Notes: a model not told the origin generated them from the sequence alone. A stretch of DNA of 64,000 nt from Firmicutes bacterium OM04-13BH (GCA_003481745.1 QULP01000004.1:62001-126000), one strand, 5' to 3'. Positions 14,556 through 24,300 are shown, counted from the first letter of the stretch. A program made the numbers and translations.

Positions 14556-17372
14556 TTATACCTTTCGATACGGCATTTTCTGATACATAATTTGTTCAAA
14601 TTCCTCGACAGGCATTGGATGTGCAAACCAGAACCCCTGTGCTTCTTCACATCCTGCTGTTCTTAACACATCAACCTGTTCCAGATTTTCCACGCCTTCA
14701 CAGACCACACGATAACCAAGCCCTTTCACTACTGCAACAATCTGATGCAGAAAATACATTCCACGTTCACTTGTCTTACAGTTATCCATAAAAACTTTGT
14801 CAATTTTTACCGTATTAACCGGAATGTCAATCACTGTGTTTAAAAGGGAATAGCCTGAGCCAAAATCATCCAATGCAGTCTGCATATTGACTTTCTGAAA
14901 TCTTTCAAACAATCGTTTTACGTTGTCATAATACGATACCGTCGCTGTCTCTGTCAGTTCAATTTCAAGCAAAGCAGGGTTAATTCCATAACGATTTAAA
15001 ATCTCCAGATAATGCTCAACAGTATCACAATCTCTTGCGTGGAGGATTGAAGCATTTACCGAAATCGGAATCAATTTTCTGCCCTTTTTCTTATTTTCTG
15101 CAAGAAACTTTACAACTTCTTCAAATACAAAAAAGTCCAAATCAATAATTCTTCCATTTCTTTCATATAAAGGAATAAATGCATCCGGTATCATAACAGT
15201 TCCATCCGGTCTCTGCCATCTTACCACCGCTTCCGCACCGATAATCGAATAATCAAAAAGGGAAACTCTTGGCTGTAAATAGATTTTAAACTCTCTGTTT
15301 CGCATTGCAAGGTCGAATCCATTGATAATTTCATTTTCCACTCTTTGTTTTTCTTCCATCTCTTTTCCGTAAACCTTCACACTGATTCCTGTTACCTTTG
15401 AGACTTGTTTCCTTGCATAATTTGCCGCATCAATTGCAATAGACGTATTTCCATTTGCTTCTTCAATAAAATAAATTCCTGTCCGAATCCGAATTCTGGT
15501 ATCCGGAAAAATTCTTTCCTGCTGTTCTACAAAGGTTTGATTTAACCGATCTACTGCCTCTGCGGTATCACTTCTTTTTTTATACGGCATAAACAACAAA
15601 AACTGGTCGGAAACTATGCGGGTAAAATAAATCTGTTCTTCCTGCTGCATCGTTCCGATAATATAATTACTGAACTCTCTCAACAGACGGTCTCCCATCT
15701 GATATCCCCATTTCTGGTTAAAATACTTAAAGTTCTCAAAATCTGTGTATACCATCACATAAGAACTGATACTGTCATTAGCAAGCACTCGTTCTACTTC
15801 TTCTTTAAAACGGGTAAAAGAAATCAAACCGGTCAAATCATCAAACTCCGGATTTGTAAACATTCCATTACTCATGGAATTCATTAAAAACAATTTTCCA
15901 AGATGTGCCGCAATAATTTTTGTAATTTCACCTAAAATCTGCCGTTCTTCTTTCTTCCAACTGCGTTTTTCTTTACAAACCATATAAGAAACCGAACCTG
16001 CATATTTCCCCTCATAATAGATTGCAGTATGCACCGCTGTTTTGGCATCTCCATGAAGCAGAGTTTGAATTCCATGTTCACTATAACCAAGTGATTTCAT
16101 CTCGTCTTCCTGAAGCACTGTCGTTCCATTCTCATCATAACTGTAAAATAATTTTAAGAAATCCTCTTTTTTATAATTTATTTTCTGTTCCAATGCCTGC
16201 GGTACATTGTCCGCTGTCCACTGATACATCTTCTCGCTCATATTAACCTTAATATCCGTACGAAACACAGTAATACGATCTAAATTAAAACTTTTACCTA
16301 CAATTTCTAATAAACTGTTTACTGCACTGTCAAAGTCACCTGCTTTTTCAAATGTTTCAAATGCCGTTGCCACCAGACTTCCCCTGTATCCGGATATCGG
16401 TCTTTTTCCTCTTCTGTGCTCTTCTATTTTTTCCTTCTTTTCTTCTACACTTTGAAAGCGCTGAAGACTATCACAAAATACATACTGGTCTCTTCCGTTT
16501 TCTTTTGCACGGTATAACGCCCAGTCTGCATTTTTTAATATCTGTTCATAAGTATATCCCGAAACATTTTCCGGAAGATAACACACTCCAATACTACAGG
16601 TCATAGAGTATTCTTTTTCCTGAAAAGTCTGATTCCGAATCGAATGAACTAACTGCATAGCTTTACGAACCAATGCTTTATTGGGAATATCTTTGAATAA
16701 AATTACAAATTCATCACCGCCTGCACGCATTACAACATCTTTTTTATCACAGACCATAAGCAACAATTTTGCCAAATCCTTTAATACAACATCTCCAAAT
16801 AAATGCCCATAATTGTCATTCACATCTTTAAAATAATCCACATCAATAATCATCAGACCACAAGCGGAATAAGGGTCTTTTGTTCTTAGATATTTTTCAA
16901 TTAATTTCGTTCCCGCCCTTTTATTATAAAGCTTTGTGAGTGGATCTCTCTGCGCTTCTTCCTGCAGTTGCTCTTCCCTTCTTCTCTCTATCGTAACATC
17001 TCTGATACTTCCCAGAAGCACCGACTCTTCATTCAGACTTTTTGGAAGATAAACCGAATTTAAATTCTTTCTTGAAATCAAACCTTCCCCCTCTACATAT
17101 CTGATTTCAATCGAATTTCGTACTTCTCCATTGCAAAATCCTACCATTTTCCACTTATCTTCCGGATGAATTTTATCTTCTTTTTGCAGATATTCCATAA
17201 AATGTTCAATTTTTTGAAGCATCTGAAACTGACCGTCATATAAAATAAATACTTCCCTTTCCGGGAAATATTCAAATAATAATAATTCTTTTCGTTTTAT
17301 CATAGAAGCCAAAATTGCCTGCCTGTGTTTTACCCTCATAACCGCTTCCGTATCTTTGCATTCACCTTTCAT
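14556..17372 (-). CDS. GGDEF-GAF-GGDEF-EAL cyclic-di-GMP signalling protein
   Basis: 938 residues, no signal peptide or membrane segment, so cytoplasmic. A PAS-like part (about 30-130) is followed by a GGDEF domain with intact RAGGDEF near 216-222, a GAF domain (about 330-490), a second GGDEF-like domain (about 510-670) whose motif is replaced by VSDQF, and an EAL domain (about 685-930) with GAEAVVRWQ, ELTETATVS, DDFGSGYS, KIDKVF and CEGVE. Prediction: the first GGDEF makes cyclic di-GMP, the EAL domain (EAV instead of EAL) may degrade it, and the second GGDEF is regulatory. GGGAGTAAGAGGT precedes the ATG. Net direction cannot be told from sequence. Confidence 0.93.
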   Translation of the reverse strand: MKGECKDTEAVMRVKHRQAILASMIKRKELLLFEYFPEREVFILYDGQFQMLQKIEHFMEYLQKEDKIHPEDKWKMVGFCNGEVRNSIEIRYVEGEGLISRKNLNSVYLPKSLNEESVLLGSIRDVTIERRREEQLQEEAQRDPLTKLYNKRAGTKLIEKYLRTKDPYSACGLMIIDVDYFKDVNDNYGHLFGDVVLKDLAKLLLMVCDKKDVVMRAGGDEFVILFKDIPNKALVRKAMQLVHSIRNQTFQEKEYSMTCSIGVCYLPENVSGYTYEQILKNADWALYRAKENGRDQYVFCDSLQRFQSVEEKKEKIEEHRRGKRPISGYRGSLVATAFETFEKAGDFDSAVNSLLEIVGKSFNLDRITVFRTDIKVNMSEKMYQWTADNVPQALEQKINYKKEDFLKLFYSYDENGTTVLQEDEMKSLGYSEHGIQTLLHGDAKTAVHTAIYYEGKYAGSVSYMVCKEKRSWKKEERQILGEITKIIAAHLGKLFLMNSMSNGMFTNPEFDDLTGLISFTRFKEEVERVLANDSISSYVMVYTDFENFKYFNQKWGYQMGDRLLREFSNYIIGTMQQEEQIYFTRIVSDQFLLFMPYKKRSDTAEAVDRLNQTFVEQQERIFPDTRIRIRTGIYFIEEANGNTSIAIDAANYARKQVSKVTGISVKVYGKEMEEKQRVENEIINGFDLAMRNREFKIYLQPRVSLFDYSIIGAEAVVRWQRPDGTVMIPDAFIPLYERNGRIIDLDFFVFEEVVKFLAENKKKGRKLIPISVNASILHARDCDTVEHYLEILNRYGINPALLEIELTETATVSYYDNVKRLFERFQKVNMQTALDDFGSGYSLLNTVIDIPVNTVKIDKVFMDNCKTSERGMYFLHQIVAVVKGLGYRVVCEGVENLEQVDVLRTAGCEEAQGFWFAHPMPVEEFEQIMYQKMPYRKV

Positions 17373-17500
17373 ACCTCTTACTCCCTATATTTTTTATATC
17401 CATACTATACCGCTCTCATACCTTATTTTAAAATTATACCAATTTTTTTTAATTTTGTATACTAGCCAAACGGCTTGTATTCTGTTTTAAACTGCGTTTT

Positions 17501-17525
17501 TTAACCGAATCAAGCAAGTCCCTGT
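17501..17525. repeat. Solo end of a type B palindromic repeat
   Basis: TTAACCGAATCAAGCAAGTC resembles the end of the repeats at 24140 and 59990 (TTAACCAAATCAAGGAAGTC); nothing else of the unit remains. Confidence 0.4.
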
Positions 17526-17536
17526 CAGTAAAAAAA

Positions 17537-17570
17537 AGATGACTACACAAAATTTAAAGTGTAGTCATCT
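17537..17570 (-). terminator. Terminator of nadA
   Basis: Perfect 12-bp stem AGATGACTACAC / GTGTAGTCATCT followed by eight T on the minus strand, 32 bases after the nadA stop. Confidence 0.9.
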
Positions 17571-17602
17571 TCTGTCTATTTCTTATTTTTCTATAACGTA
17601 TT

Positions 17603-18520
17603 TTAGTTTGCTGCAAGCTCTAACATTCTCTTTAATGGTTTTCTTGCTGATTCACGAAGTTCTTCATCTAATTCAATTTCCGGTGCCATTTTTTCAAGAC
17701 TTTCTAATACATTTTCCAAATTCACTTTTTTCATATTTGGACAGAACTGACGATGTCCGACTGAATAGAATTTTTTCTCTGGATTTTTCTGCATTAATTC
17801 ATAGAAAATTCCCATCTCTGTACAGATAATAAAGCTGGTTTTTTCTGAAGAAGTTGCATAATCAATAATCTGTGAGGTACTTCCAATAAAATCTGCTACA
17901 GAAAGTGTATCCGGTGTACATTCCGGATGTGCCAGAACCATTGCTTCCGGATGTACTTCTTTTGCTTTTAAGATATCTTCTTTATGAATGCTCTTATGTA
18001 CATGACAGAAACCGTCATTAAAAATAAAATGTTTGTCCGGCAATTTTTCTGCTATATGGCGTCCCAGATTTTCATCCGGAATAAAGAAAATGTGTTCATT
18101 TGGAAGCTTCTTTACGATCTTGAGCGCATTAGAAGAAGTCACACAGACATCAGAATGTGCTTTAATCTCAGCTGTTGAATTGACATAACAGACAACTGCA
18201 ACATCCGGGTACTGTTCTCTTACTTCTTTAATTTTTTCAACATCTACCATGTGAGCCATTGGACAATCTGCACTGGACTCTGCCATTACTACTTTTTTCT
18301 CAGGATTTAAAATCTTTGCACTTTCTCCCATGAATGAAACTCCACAGAATAAAATTGCATCTTCAGATACTGTTGTAGCCTTTTCTGCAAGATAATAAGA
18401 ATCTCCCACAAAATCTGCAATTGCCTGTACTTCCCCATCCACATAATAGTGTGCCAGTATTACTGCATTTTTCTCCTTTTTCAGTCTGGCAATCTTTTCT
18501 TTGATTTCTTTGTTGCTCAT
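17603..18520 (-). CDS. nadA: Quinolinate synthase
   Basis: 305 residues from the ATG giving MSNKEIKEK, with AAGGGGAAGG before it; the frame is open for six more codons without a better site. Three conserved cysteines for the 4Fe-4S cluster are seen in LFCGVSFMGE, DGFCHVHK/VLAHPECTPD and HRQFCPNMK regions, with HYYVDGEVQ near the start. NadA condenses iminoaspartate with dihydroxyacetone phosphate to quinolinate for NAD synthesis. nadB and nadC are not next to it, which is unusual for Firmicutes; they may lie elsewhere. Confidence 0.94.
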   Translation of the reverse strand: MSNKEIKEKIARLKKEKNAVILAHYYVDGEVQAIADFVGDSYYLAEKATTVSEDAILFCGVSFMGESAKILNPEKKVVMAESSADCPMAHMVDVEKIKEVREQYPDVAVVCYVNSTAEIKAHSDVCVTSSNALKIVKKLPNEHIFFIPDENLGRHIAEKLPDKHFIFNDGFCHVHKSIHKEDILKAKEVHPEAMVLAHPECTPDTLSVADFIGSTSQIIDYATSSEKTSFIICTEMGIFYELMQKNPEKKFYSVGHRQFCPNMKKVNLENVLESLEKMAPEIELDEELRESARKPLKRMLELAAN

Positions 18521-18584
18521 ATTCCTTCCCCTTTTCATTTGGTTTGATTTTTAAAAAGCACACCAAAAGCGCACTTTCTTATTA

Positions 18585-19772
18585 TTACTCTTCCTGACTG
18601 TCACTCTTTTTACTTCCGCGCAAATCATAATCATCCAGAAAATTGTAAGCTTCTTTGTCTTTGTGATAACCGATAACCGTTCTTAAATTTATATTACGGA
18701 CACTGTTAAAAATATTGGTTTCGATCACATCGCTGGTCTTTCTAAACTGCGCAACCAGTTCTTTCATCTCATCACGTTTTGAACCTCTGCCTCCGCCACA
18801 GCTGACGCAGTTTTCTGTAAAACGACATGCACACTGGATAAAATGCAGTCCGTTGTAATCTCTCCATGCTTTAATCGCATCTTCTTTTACCATGTATAAT
18901 GGACGAATTAATTCCATTCCCTCAAAATTCTGGCTGTGCAGCTTCGGCATCATGGTTTCTACTTTTCCGCTGTATAACATTCCCATTAAAATGGTTTCGA
19001 TTACATCATCAAAATGATGTCCCAGTGCAATTTTATTACATCCCAATGCCTTTGCATGAGAATACAGATAGCCTCTTCTCATACGTGCACATAAATAACA
19101 TGGATTTTTTTCGATTGTTGCTACAGTGTCAAAAATTTCACTTTCAAATACGGTAAGTGGAATTCCAAGTAAATCTGCATTATCCTGAATAATCTTCCAG
19201 TTATCTTCATTATAGCCTGGATTCATTACAAGAAAAACTGCTTCAAAATGAATTTTTCCATGACGTTTTAATTCCTGAATCAGTTTTGCAAGCAGCATGG
19301 AATCCTTTCCACCGGAGATACAGACTGCAACCTTATCTCCCTCCTGAATCAGCTGATATTCATTTAAAGCTTTTGTAAACGGACGCCAGATGGATTTCCG
19401 AAATTTCTTAATAATGCTTCTCTCAATTTCTTTTGTCTTTTCTTCTTTGCTTTCTTTTGTATCTTCTTCCAGAAAACGACTTAAAGAAAGACGCAGATAG
19501 GCACGATATCCACCTTCTACATTAAAAGCATTGTATCCGGCTTTTGTCGCTGTTTCAATATAATCCTTACTTCTCTCTCCGGTATGACAGATAAAGTAAA
19601 TTGGTTTTTCTTTTTCCAACACTTCTTCATATCGTGAATCAAACTCTTCCATCGGCAGATTCACTGCCCCCGGAAAACTTCCTCTTTTGTATTCTTCCTC
19701 CGGACGCAGGTCAATCACCTGAATCTCATCTGCACTTAACTGTTCTAATTCTTCTACCTGAATTGTTTTCAT
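18585..19772 (-). CDS. Rhodanese-TtcA-like PP-loop tRNA thiolation protein
   Basis: 395 residues. Residues 1-95 form a rhodanese domain with active Cys near 62 (FICHTGERS); then a PP-loop ATPase with SGGKDS near 153-158, CYLCARMRRG (CxxC) near 227 and a C-terminal cysteine cluster (QCACRFTENCVSCGGG). TtcA enzymes use an iron-sulfur cluster to put sulfur on C32 of tRNA. Fusing the sulfur-carrying rhodanese to the thiolase suggests in-cis sulfur delivery. It starts 6 bases after the azlD stop, with AGGAAG overlapping that gene's end, so it is co-transcribed with azlCD. The exact tRNA target is inferred from family only. Confidence 0.85.
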   Translation of the reverse strand: MKTIQVEELEQLSADEIQVIDLRPEEEYKRGSFPGAVNLPMEEFDSRYEEVLEKEKPIYFICHTGERSKDYIETATKAGYNAFNVEGGYRAYLRLSLSRFLEEDTKESKEEKTKEIERSIIKKFRKSIWRPFTKALNEYQLIQEGDKVAVCISGGKDSMLLAKLIQELKRHGKIHFEAVFLVMNPGYNEDNWKIIQDNADLLGIPLTVFESEIFDTVATIEKNPCYLCARMRRGYLYSHAKALGCNKIALGHHFDDVIETILMGMLYSGKVETMMPKLHSQNFEGMELIRPLYMVKEDAIKAWRDYNGLHFIQCACRFTENCVSCGGGRGSKRDEMKELVAQFRKTSDVIETNIFNSVRNINLRTVIGYHKDKEAYNFLDDYDLRGSKKSDSQEE

Positions 19773-19778
19773 AACTTC

Positions 19779-20102
19779 CTAAATCACCTGTATTAAAATC
19801 ATATTTACGGCTGTTCCAAGCAAAATACTAAGAAACGTATTATGCTTCCATTTATAACTGACTGCAACAACTGCCACTGCCAAAAAATTTGCGATTCCTG
19901 TGTGAGAAAAATCACTCCCTGTTTCCTTTAAACAATACACAATCAGCACAGCCATAATTGCTGATGGCAGGATTTTTCCAAGATAAATCAGTTTTTCCGG
20001 CATTTTGCGTTCCCCACGAAATGCAAGAAACGGCAATGCACGCAAAAAAAATGTAATCCCCGCCGACACTGCCACAACCAGAAAAAAGAACTCTATCTTC
20101 AT
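19779..20102 (-). CDS. azlD: Branched-chain amino acid exporter small subunit AzlD
   Basis: 107 residues beginning MKIEFFFLVVAVSAG; its ATG overlaps the azlC stop (ATGA). Four hydrophobic stretches and the motif FFLRALPFLAF mark the AzlD/LivH family. With AzlC it exports branched-chain amino acids or analogues. A much longer open frame exists upstream but lies inside azlC. Confidence 0.9.
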   Translation of the reverse strand: MKIEFFFLVVAVSAGITFFLRALPFLAFRGERKMPEKLIYLGKILPSAIMAVLIVYCLKETGSDFSHTGIANFLAVAVVAVSYKWKHNTFLSILLGTAVNMILIQVI

Positions 20103-20779
20103 GACTGTGCCTCCTTTTCTCTCATCAAAAGCAGAACACCTGAAACAAGAATTAAAGAAGGCAGCATAAAGCTTCTTGCTCCTGCTATAATCAGACACAG
20201 CATTGAGATTATAAGACCTAAAACGGCCGGTACATGATTCTTTGTTTTCTCCCAATTATCGATAAAAATAATGACAAACAATGCGGTCATGCAAAAATCA
20301 ATTCCCTCTAATTTTATCGGAATCAGCTGTCCTAAAACTCCGCCTGCGACTGTACCTGCCATCCAATAACATCTTGACAGAAATGCAATCACAAACATCA
20401 TGTCCTCTTTTTCTTTTCCGGTTTCCATCAGGCTTAAATTAACTGCATAAGTTTCATCTGTCATTGTATGAATCATATAAAGAAGTCGTTTTCCCATCTT
20501 CTTAAATTCATCTACAAACGTTAAACTATAAAAGGTCTGCCTGCTGTTCATCAAAAATGCAGTCACCGCAATCGTAATAATAGAAGTTCCACCACTTAAA
20601 AATGAAACCAGCACAAACTGAAATGCTCCGGTATACACAACCAGGCTGATAAGCAGTGACTGATACCAGACAAATCCTGCTTCTTCCATTGTAATTCCAT
20701 ATGCTATACTGACAAACACATAGCTGCATAAAATTGGAATTGACTTTAAAAATGCTTTTTTTACGGTTTCTTTCTGCAT
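20099..20779 (-). CDS. azlC: Branched-chain amino acid exporter large subunit AzlC
   Basis: 226 residues from MQKETVKKAFLKS; AGGATAAAATTT precedes the ATG, whereas the longer frame starts at TTG without a ribosome site. About seven membrane segments; YGITMEEAGFVWYQSLLIS and NSRQTFYSLTF are typical AzlC motifs. It heads the azlC-azlD-ttcA-like operon. Confidence 0.9.
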   Translation of the reverse strand: MQKETVKKAFLKSIPILCSYVFVSIAYGITMEEAGFVWYQSLLISLVVYTGAFQFVLVSFLSGGTSIITIAVTAFLMNSRQTFYSLTFVDEFKKMGKRLLYMIHTMTDETYAVNLSLMETGKEKEDMMFVIAFLSRCYWMAGTVAGGVLGQLIPIKLEGIDFCMTALFVIIFIDNWEKTKNHVPAVLGLIISMLCLIIAGARSFMLPSLILVSGVLLLMREKEAQS

Positions 20780-21060
20780 AAATTTTATCCTAAAGTATCG
20801 CCAAATTTTGGTTTTCAATCCGTTAGTGGCATAGTATCACTATTGAGAAACCTTGTCAAGTGAACTACTCTGCTACAAGTAACCGAGCTTCTTGCTTCAA
20901 TCACCACTGCTATACAAATACAAAAACAGTATCTGCATAGTCTTACAATGTCACCTTTTATTTTTGAATTTTATATTGACTTTTTGCCAGATTCTGCTAG
21001 AATAATGCCTTGTAAAATTAAGTAGTGGATTTTTCCTGACGGATAAAACCGTCTCTTTTC
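20780..21060 (+). promoter_or_regulatory. Promoter and leader of the first MATE gene
   Basis: A promoter TTGACT (20976-20981), 16-base spacer, TAGAAT (20998-21003) starts a leader of about 140 bases. It contains a small stem GACGG / CCGTC (about 21038-21053) just before a terminator. The leader does not match any riboswitch consensus I can recall with confidence. Nothing else is visible between 20780 and 20970. Confidence 0.55.
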
Positions 21061-21093
21061 GCCACACAGCAAGAATGCTGTGTGGCTTTTTTT
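21061..21093 (+). terminator. Attenuator-position terminator before MATE gene
   Basis: Perfect 11-bp stem GCCACACAGCA / TGCTGTGTGGC with loop AGAA and seven T. It lies between promoter and gene on the same strand. Confidence 0.85.
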
Positions 21094-21144
21094 ATCTCCA
21101 AAATCTGCTGTATTTATAATTCAAAACGAAAGGAAATTAAACAC

Positions 21145-22476
21145 ATGAATGACAATTTTATGAAAACCAAACCGGTTTTACCTTTGCTTTTATCTTTAGC
21201 TCTGCCCATGATGCTGTCCATGCTTGTAAATTCCCTTTACAATATTATTGACAGTTTCTTTGTTGCAAAAATCAGCGAAGATGCCATGACCGCACTTTCT
21301 TTAGTCTTTCCAATTCAAAATTTTATTAATGCCGTAGCAATTGGATTTGGTATCGGAATTAATGCAGTTGTCGCATATTTCTTAGGCGCAGGCGATAAGA
21401 AAAGTGCAAATCAGGCAACAACATTAGGTATAATTCTTGCCATTATCCATGGAATTCTCCTGACTGCCGGAAGCATTTTACTTATTCCATATTTTTTAAA
21501 AATGTTCAGTCATTCCGAAAACGTAATTTCACTTGGAATTGAATATAGTAATATTGTATTTGCTTTTTCACTGATTATTATGTTAAATGTTGGATTTGAA
21601 AAAATTTTCCAGTCTGTAGGGAAAATGAAAGTAACAATGTTTAGTATGATGGCAGGCTCTATAACGAATATTATTTTAGACCCGCTTCTTATCTTCGGTA
21701 TCGGTCCATTTCCAAGAATGGAGATTAAAGGAGCTGCTATTGCAACCAATATCGGACAACTTGTCTGCATGACTATTTATCTTTTGATTTTTATTTTCCG
21801 TCCGATTCAGGTAAAAATTCAGAAAAAATATGCGACACTGGATTTTGATTTAATCAAACGTTTATATGCAGTTGGGATTCCGGCAACTTTAAATCTTGCC
21901 CTGCCATCCCTGTTGATTTCTGCCCTAAATGCAATTCTAGCTTCTTTTTCAGGAGTTTATGTATTAATTTTGGGTGTCTATTATAAATTACAGACCTTTT
22001 TGTATCTTCCGGCAAACGGAATCATTCAGGGGATGCGTCCGGTAATTGGATTTAATTACGGTGCAAAAGAATATAAGAGGGTGAAAAAAATTTACAAAAT
22101 TGTCCTTCGTATGAGTGCTGGAATTATGCTTGCCGGAACACTTATCTGTTTTATTATTCCAGATGTTTTAATCGGATTATTTACAACAAATCCCGAAACC
22201 ATTGAGGCTGGAAAGACTGCTCTGCGTATCATCAGTATTGGATTTTTAGTATCTTCTGTCTCCATTACTTCTTCCGGTGCTTTAGAAGGTCTGGGAAAAG
22301 GAGTGCAGTCCTTAATCATTTCACTCTCTCGATACATAGTTGTAATTATCCCTGCTGCTTTTCTTTTATCACGAGTTCTTGGTGCAGCAGGTGTCTGGCA
22401 TGCTTTCTGGGTATCAGAAGCAATAACGGCAATCGTATCTTTAGTTATTTATCAAAAAACAGTAAAACTAAATTAG
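21145..22476 (+). CDS. MATE family efflux transporter
   Basis: 443 residues from MNDNFMKTKP; AAAGGAAATTAAAC precedes this ATG and the earlier part of the frame lies in the leader. Twelve hydrophobic segments in two halves; PMMLSMLVNSLYNIIDSFFV is cut here to its core NSLYNIIDSFF, and GFNYGAKEYKRVKK marks the second half. MATE pumps expel cationic drugs or metabolites using Na+ or H+. A terminator in the leader suggests inducible readthrough. Substrate unknown. Confidence 0.92.
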   Translation: MNDNFMKTKPVLPLLLSLALPMMLSMLVNSLYNIIDSFFVAKISEDAMTALSLVFPIQNFINAVAIGFGIGINAVVAYFLGAGDKKSANQATTLGIILAIIHGILLTAGSILLIPYFLKMFSHSENVISLGIEYSNIVFAFSLIIMLNVGFEKIFQSVGKMKVTMFSMMAGSITNIILDPLLIFGIGPFPRMEIKGAAIATNIGQLVCMTIYLLIFIFRPIQVKIQKKYATLDFDLIKRLYAVGIPATLNLALPSLLISALNAILASFSGVYVLILGVYYKLQTFLYLPANGIIQGMRPVIGFNYGAKEYKRVKKIYKIVLRMSAGIMLAGTLICFIIPDVLIGLFTTNPETIEAGKTALRIISIGFLVSSVSITSSGALEGLGKGVQSLIISLSRYIVVIIPAAFLLSRVLGAAGVWHAFWVSEAITAIVSLVIYQKTVKLN

Positions 22477-22488
22477 ACTTTTATTTAA

Positions 22489-22537
22489 AAAGAGCAAATA
22501 GCCAGTACTTGTACTTATTCCTGACCATTTGCTCTTT
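22489..22537 (+). terminator. Terminator of the first MATE gene
   Basis: AAAGAGCAAAT pairs with ATTTGCTCTTT across a 27-base loop, followed by CTTTTC. Confidence 0.75.
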
Positions 22538-22633
22538 CTTTTCTGCTTTTTAGATTTGAAACTTTGCACCTATTTCTTCTTTTTCTCATAACATGATATC
22601 ATATCCTGCCTAAAAAAAATGAGGTCCCTCTTC

Positions 22634-23020
22634 ATGAATTCTTATTGCAGTTCTATCCTTTTTGACCACGGTCCGAATCCCTTTACAATCAATCTTAGAA
22701 ATGCTGCTTCCCATAACTGCAATTCCTGTACTACCCTCTGGAGCGGTTCTTCTCTTGAACTTAAACTTCTAAACATTCTGCCATGGAAAACGACCGGATG
22801 GAAACAGCATCCTGAAACCGATCAGATCATTCGTATTGAATGTGGCACAGCTCTTCTGATTCTCGCTTCTAAAAAATGCCATCCTAATTCTCAAAAAACG
22901 CTTCATAACGGAGACGCCGTCTTTATTCCAGCTGGAACATGGTATAACCTAAAAAATATCAGCAAGTGTCCGTTAAAACTTTCTTTGGTACAGATTTCAT
23001 CCAATAACTTCAAAAACTAA
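22634..23020 (+). CDS. Cupin-fold protein
   Basis: 128 residues from MNSYCSSILF; GAGG lies 9 bases before the ATG, and the ATG 15 bases earlier overlaps that ribosome site. A single cupin barrel is indicated by PWKTTGWKQHPETDQIIRIE and GDAVFIPAGTWYNLKN. One His (HPETDQ) is kept but the usual H-x-H...E metal set is not clear. Such small cupins may bind metal or sugar; function unknown. It stands between a MATE gene and a peptidase gene. Confidence 0.75.
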   Translation: MNSYCSSILFDHGPNPFTINLRNAASHNCNSCTTLWSGSSLELKLLNILPWKTTGWKQHPETDQIIRIECGTALLILASKKCHPNSQKTLHNGDAVFIPAGTWYNLKNISKCPLKLSLVQISSNNFKN

Positions 23021-23115
23021 TTTTATGTTTTTTGGATATCATAGTTCTATGTTCTGTGGTAAAATATTGTAAATGTCAAAATCTAATTTTTTACTGAACT
23101 AGGAGATGAAAGAAC

Positions 23116-24135
23116 ATGAAACACTACATTGATTTTATTGCAGAACAATTAAAGACATTAACTGCAATCCCAAGTCCATCCGGCTATACCAAAAATGCAA
23201 CGGACTACCTGATGAAACTGCTTCAGGACATGGGATATGAACCGAAATTATCCAGAAAAGGAAATGTGTTTGTAACCCTTGGAGGGGACGGTGAACCTCT
23301 GGTTTTAGCTGCGCATGTTGACACACTTGGTGCTATGGTTCGCTCGATTAAAGACAATGGACGCCTTCGTCCGACCACACTTGGCGGACATGTCTGGAGC
23401 ACTGCCGATGGTGAAAACTGTACCATTCATACAAGAGATGGCAAGGTCTACACCGGTGTTGTCTTAAACACTGAGCCATCCGCCCATGTTGCCGATAAAA
23501 AAGTAGAAACCCTTGAAGAAAATATGGAAATTTTACTAGATGAACCGGTTTCTACAAAAGCTGAAACGCTTGCGCTCGGCATCCAGACCGGAGATATTAT
23601 CGCCATGGACCCTCGAACAGTCATTACCGAAAGCGGTTATATCAAAAGCCGTTTTCTTGATGATAAGCTTTCTGCTTCTATTCTTCTTGGAATCGCAAAA
23701 ATTGTAAAAGATGAATCTCTTTCCTTTCATCGGAAAGTTTCTTTATTATTTACCGTCTACGAAGAAGTCGGACACGGCGGAAGTTTTGTTCCAGAAGATA
23801 CAACCGAAATGATTTCTGTCGATATGGGATGCGTTGGGGCAGACCTTGGCTGTACTGAACGGATGGTTTCTATCTGTGCAAAGGATTCCGGTGGTCCTTA
23901 CAACTATGATTTAGTAACGGAACTTTCCAACATTGCAAAAGAAGAACAGCTCGATTATGCGATTGATGTCTATCCGCATTACGGCTCTGATGTAGAAGCA
24001 ACTCTTCATGCCGGTTATGATATCCGTCATGGACTGATTGGTCCTGGAGTTTACGCTTCTCATAACTATGAACGTTCTCACCTTGATGGTGTAAAAAACA
24101 CATTTTTATTGCTAACGACTTATATTACCCGATAA
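23116..24135 (+). CDS. M42 family (aminopeptidase/endoglucanase-type) metallopeptidase
   Basis: 339 residues, AGGAG 10 bases before the ATG. Metal ligands of the M42 family are seen: H in LAAHVDTLGA (about 68), D in RFLDDKLSAS (about 180), the EE pair in TVYEEVGHGG (about 216), D in SVDMGC and H near the end in ASHNYERSH. The enzyme is a cytosolic dinuclear metal aminopeptidase of the TET type that trims short peptides. A type B repeat begins 4 bases after its stop. Confidence 0.92.
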   Translation: MKHYIDFIAEQLKTLTAIPSPSGYTKNATDYLMKLLQDMGYEPKLSRKGNVFVTLGGDGEPLVLAAHVDTLGAMVRSIKDNGRLRPTTLGGHVWSTADGENCTIHTRDGKVYTGVVLNTEPSAHVADKKVETLEENMEILLDEPVSTKAETLALGIQTGDIIAMDPRTVITESGYIKSRFLDDKLSASILLGIAKIVKDESLSFHRKVSLLFTVYEEVGHGGSFVPEDTTEMISVDMGCVGADLGCTERMVSICAKDSGGPYNYDLVTELSNIAKEEQLDYAIDVYPHYGSDVEATLHAGYDIRHGLIGPGVYASHNYERSHLDGVKNTFLLLTTYITR

Positions 24136-24139
24136 TTTT

Positions 24140-24300
24140 TTAACCAAATCAAGGAAGTCCCCTGCTTCAATTGCCAAAAGCAATAAGCAAGGGTCGGGAC
24201 TTGCTTGTATCAGGAGGGGGCAAGCCCCTTCTGATAAGCTGCGTAGCAGCTATTTGGTTATGAGCAAGTAGCGAAAGCGGATTGCGAATATCCGCTTGAC
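24140..24300. repeat. Palindromic intergenic repeat, type B
   Basis: Full copy beginning TTAACCAAATCAAGG and ending ATATCCGCTTGAC; inverted match to 59831-59990. Its right part (GAGCAAGTAGCGAAAGCGG) is shared with type A. Confidence 0.85.

Noticed and set aside
21003..21060. Leader of the first MATE gene as a purine, preQ1, guanidine or fluoride riboswitch
   Set aside because: I tried to fit the conserved cores I remember and none matched; left as unassigned.
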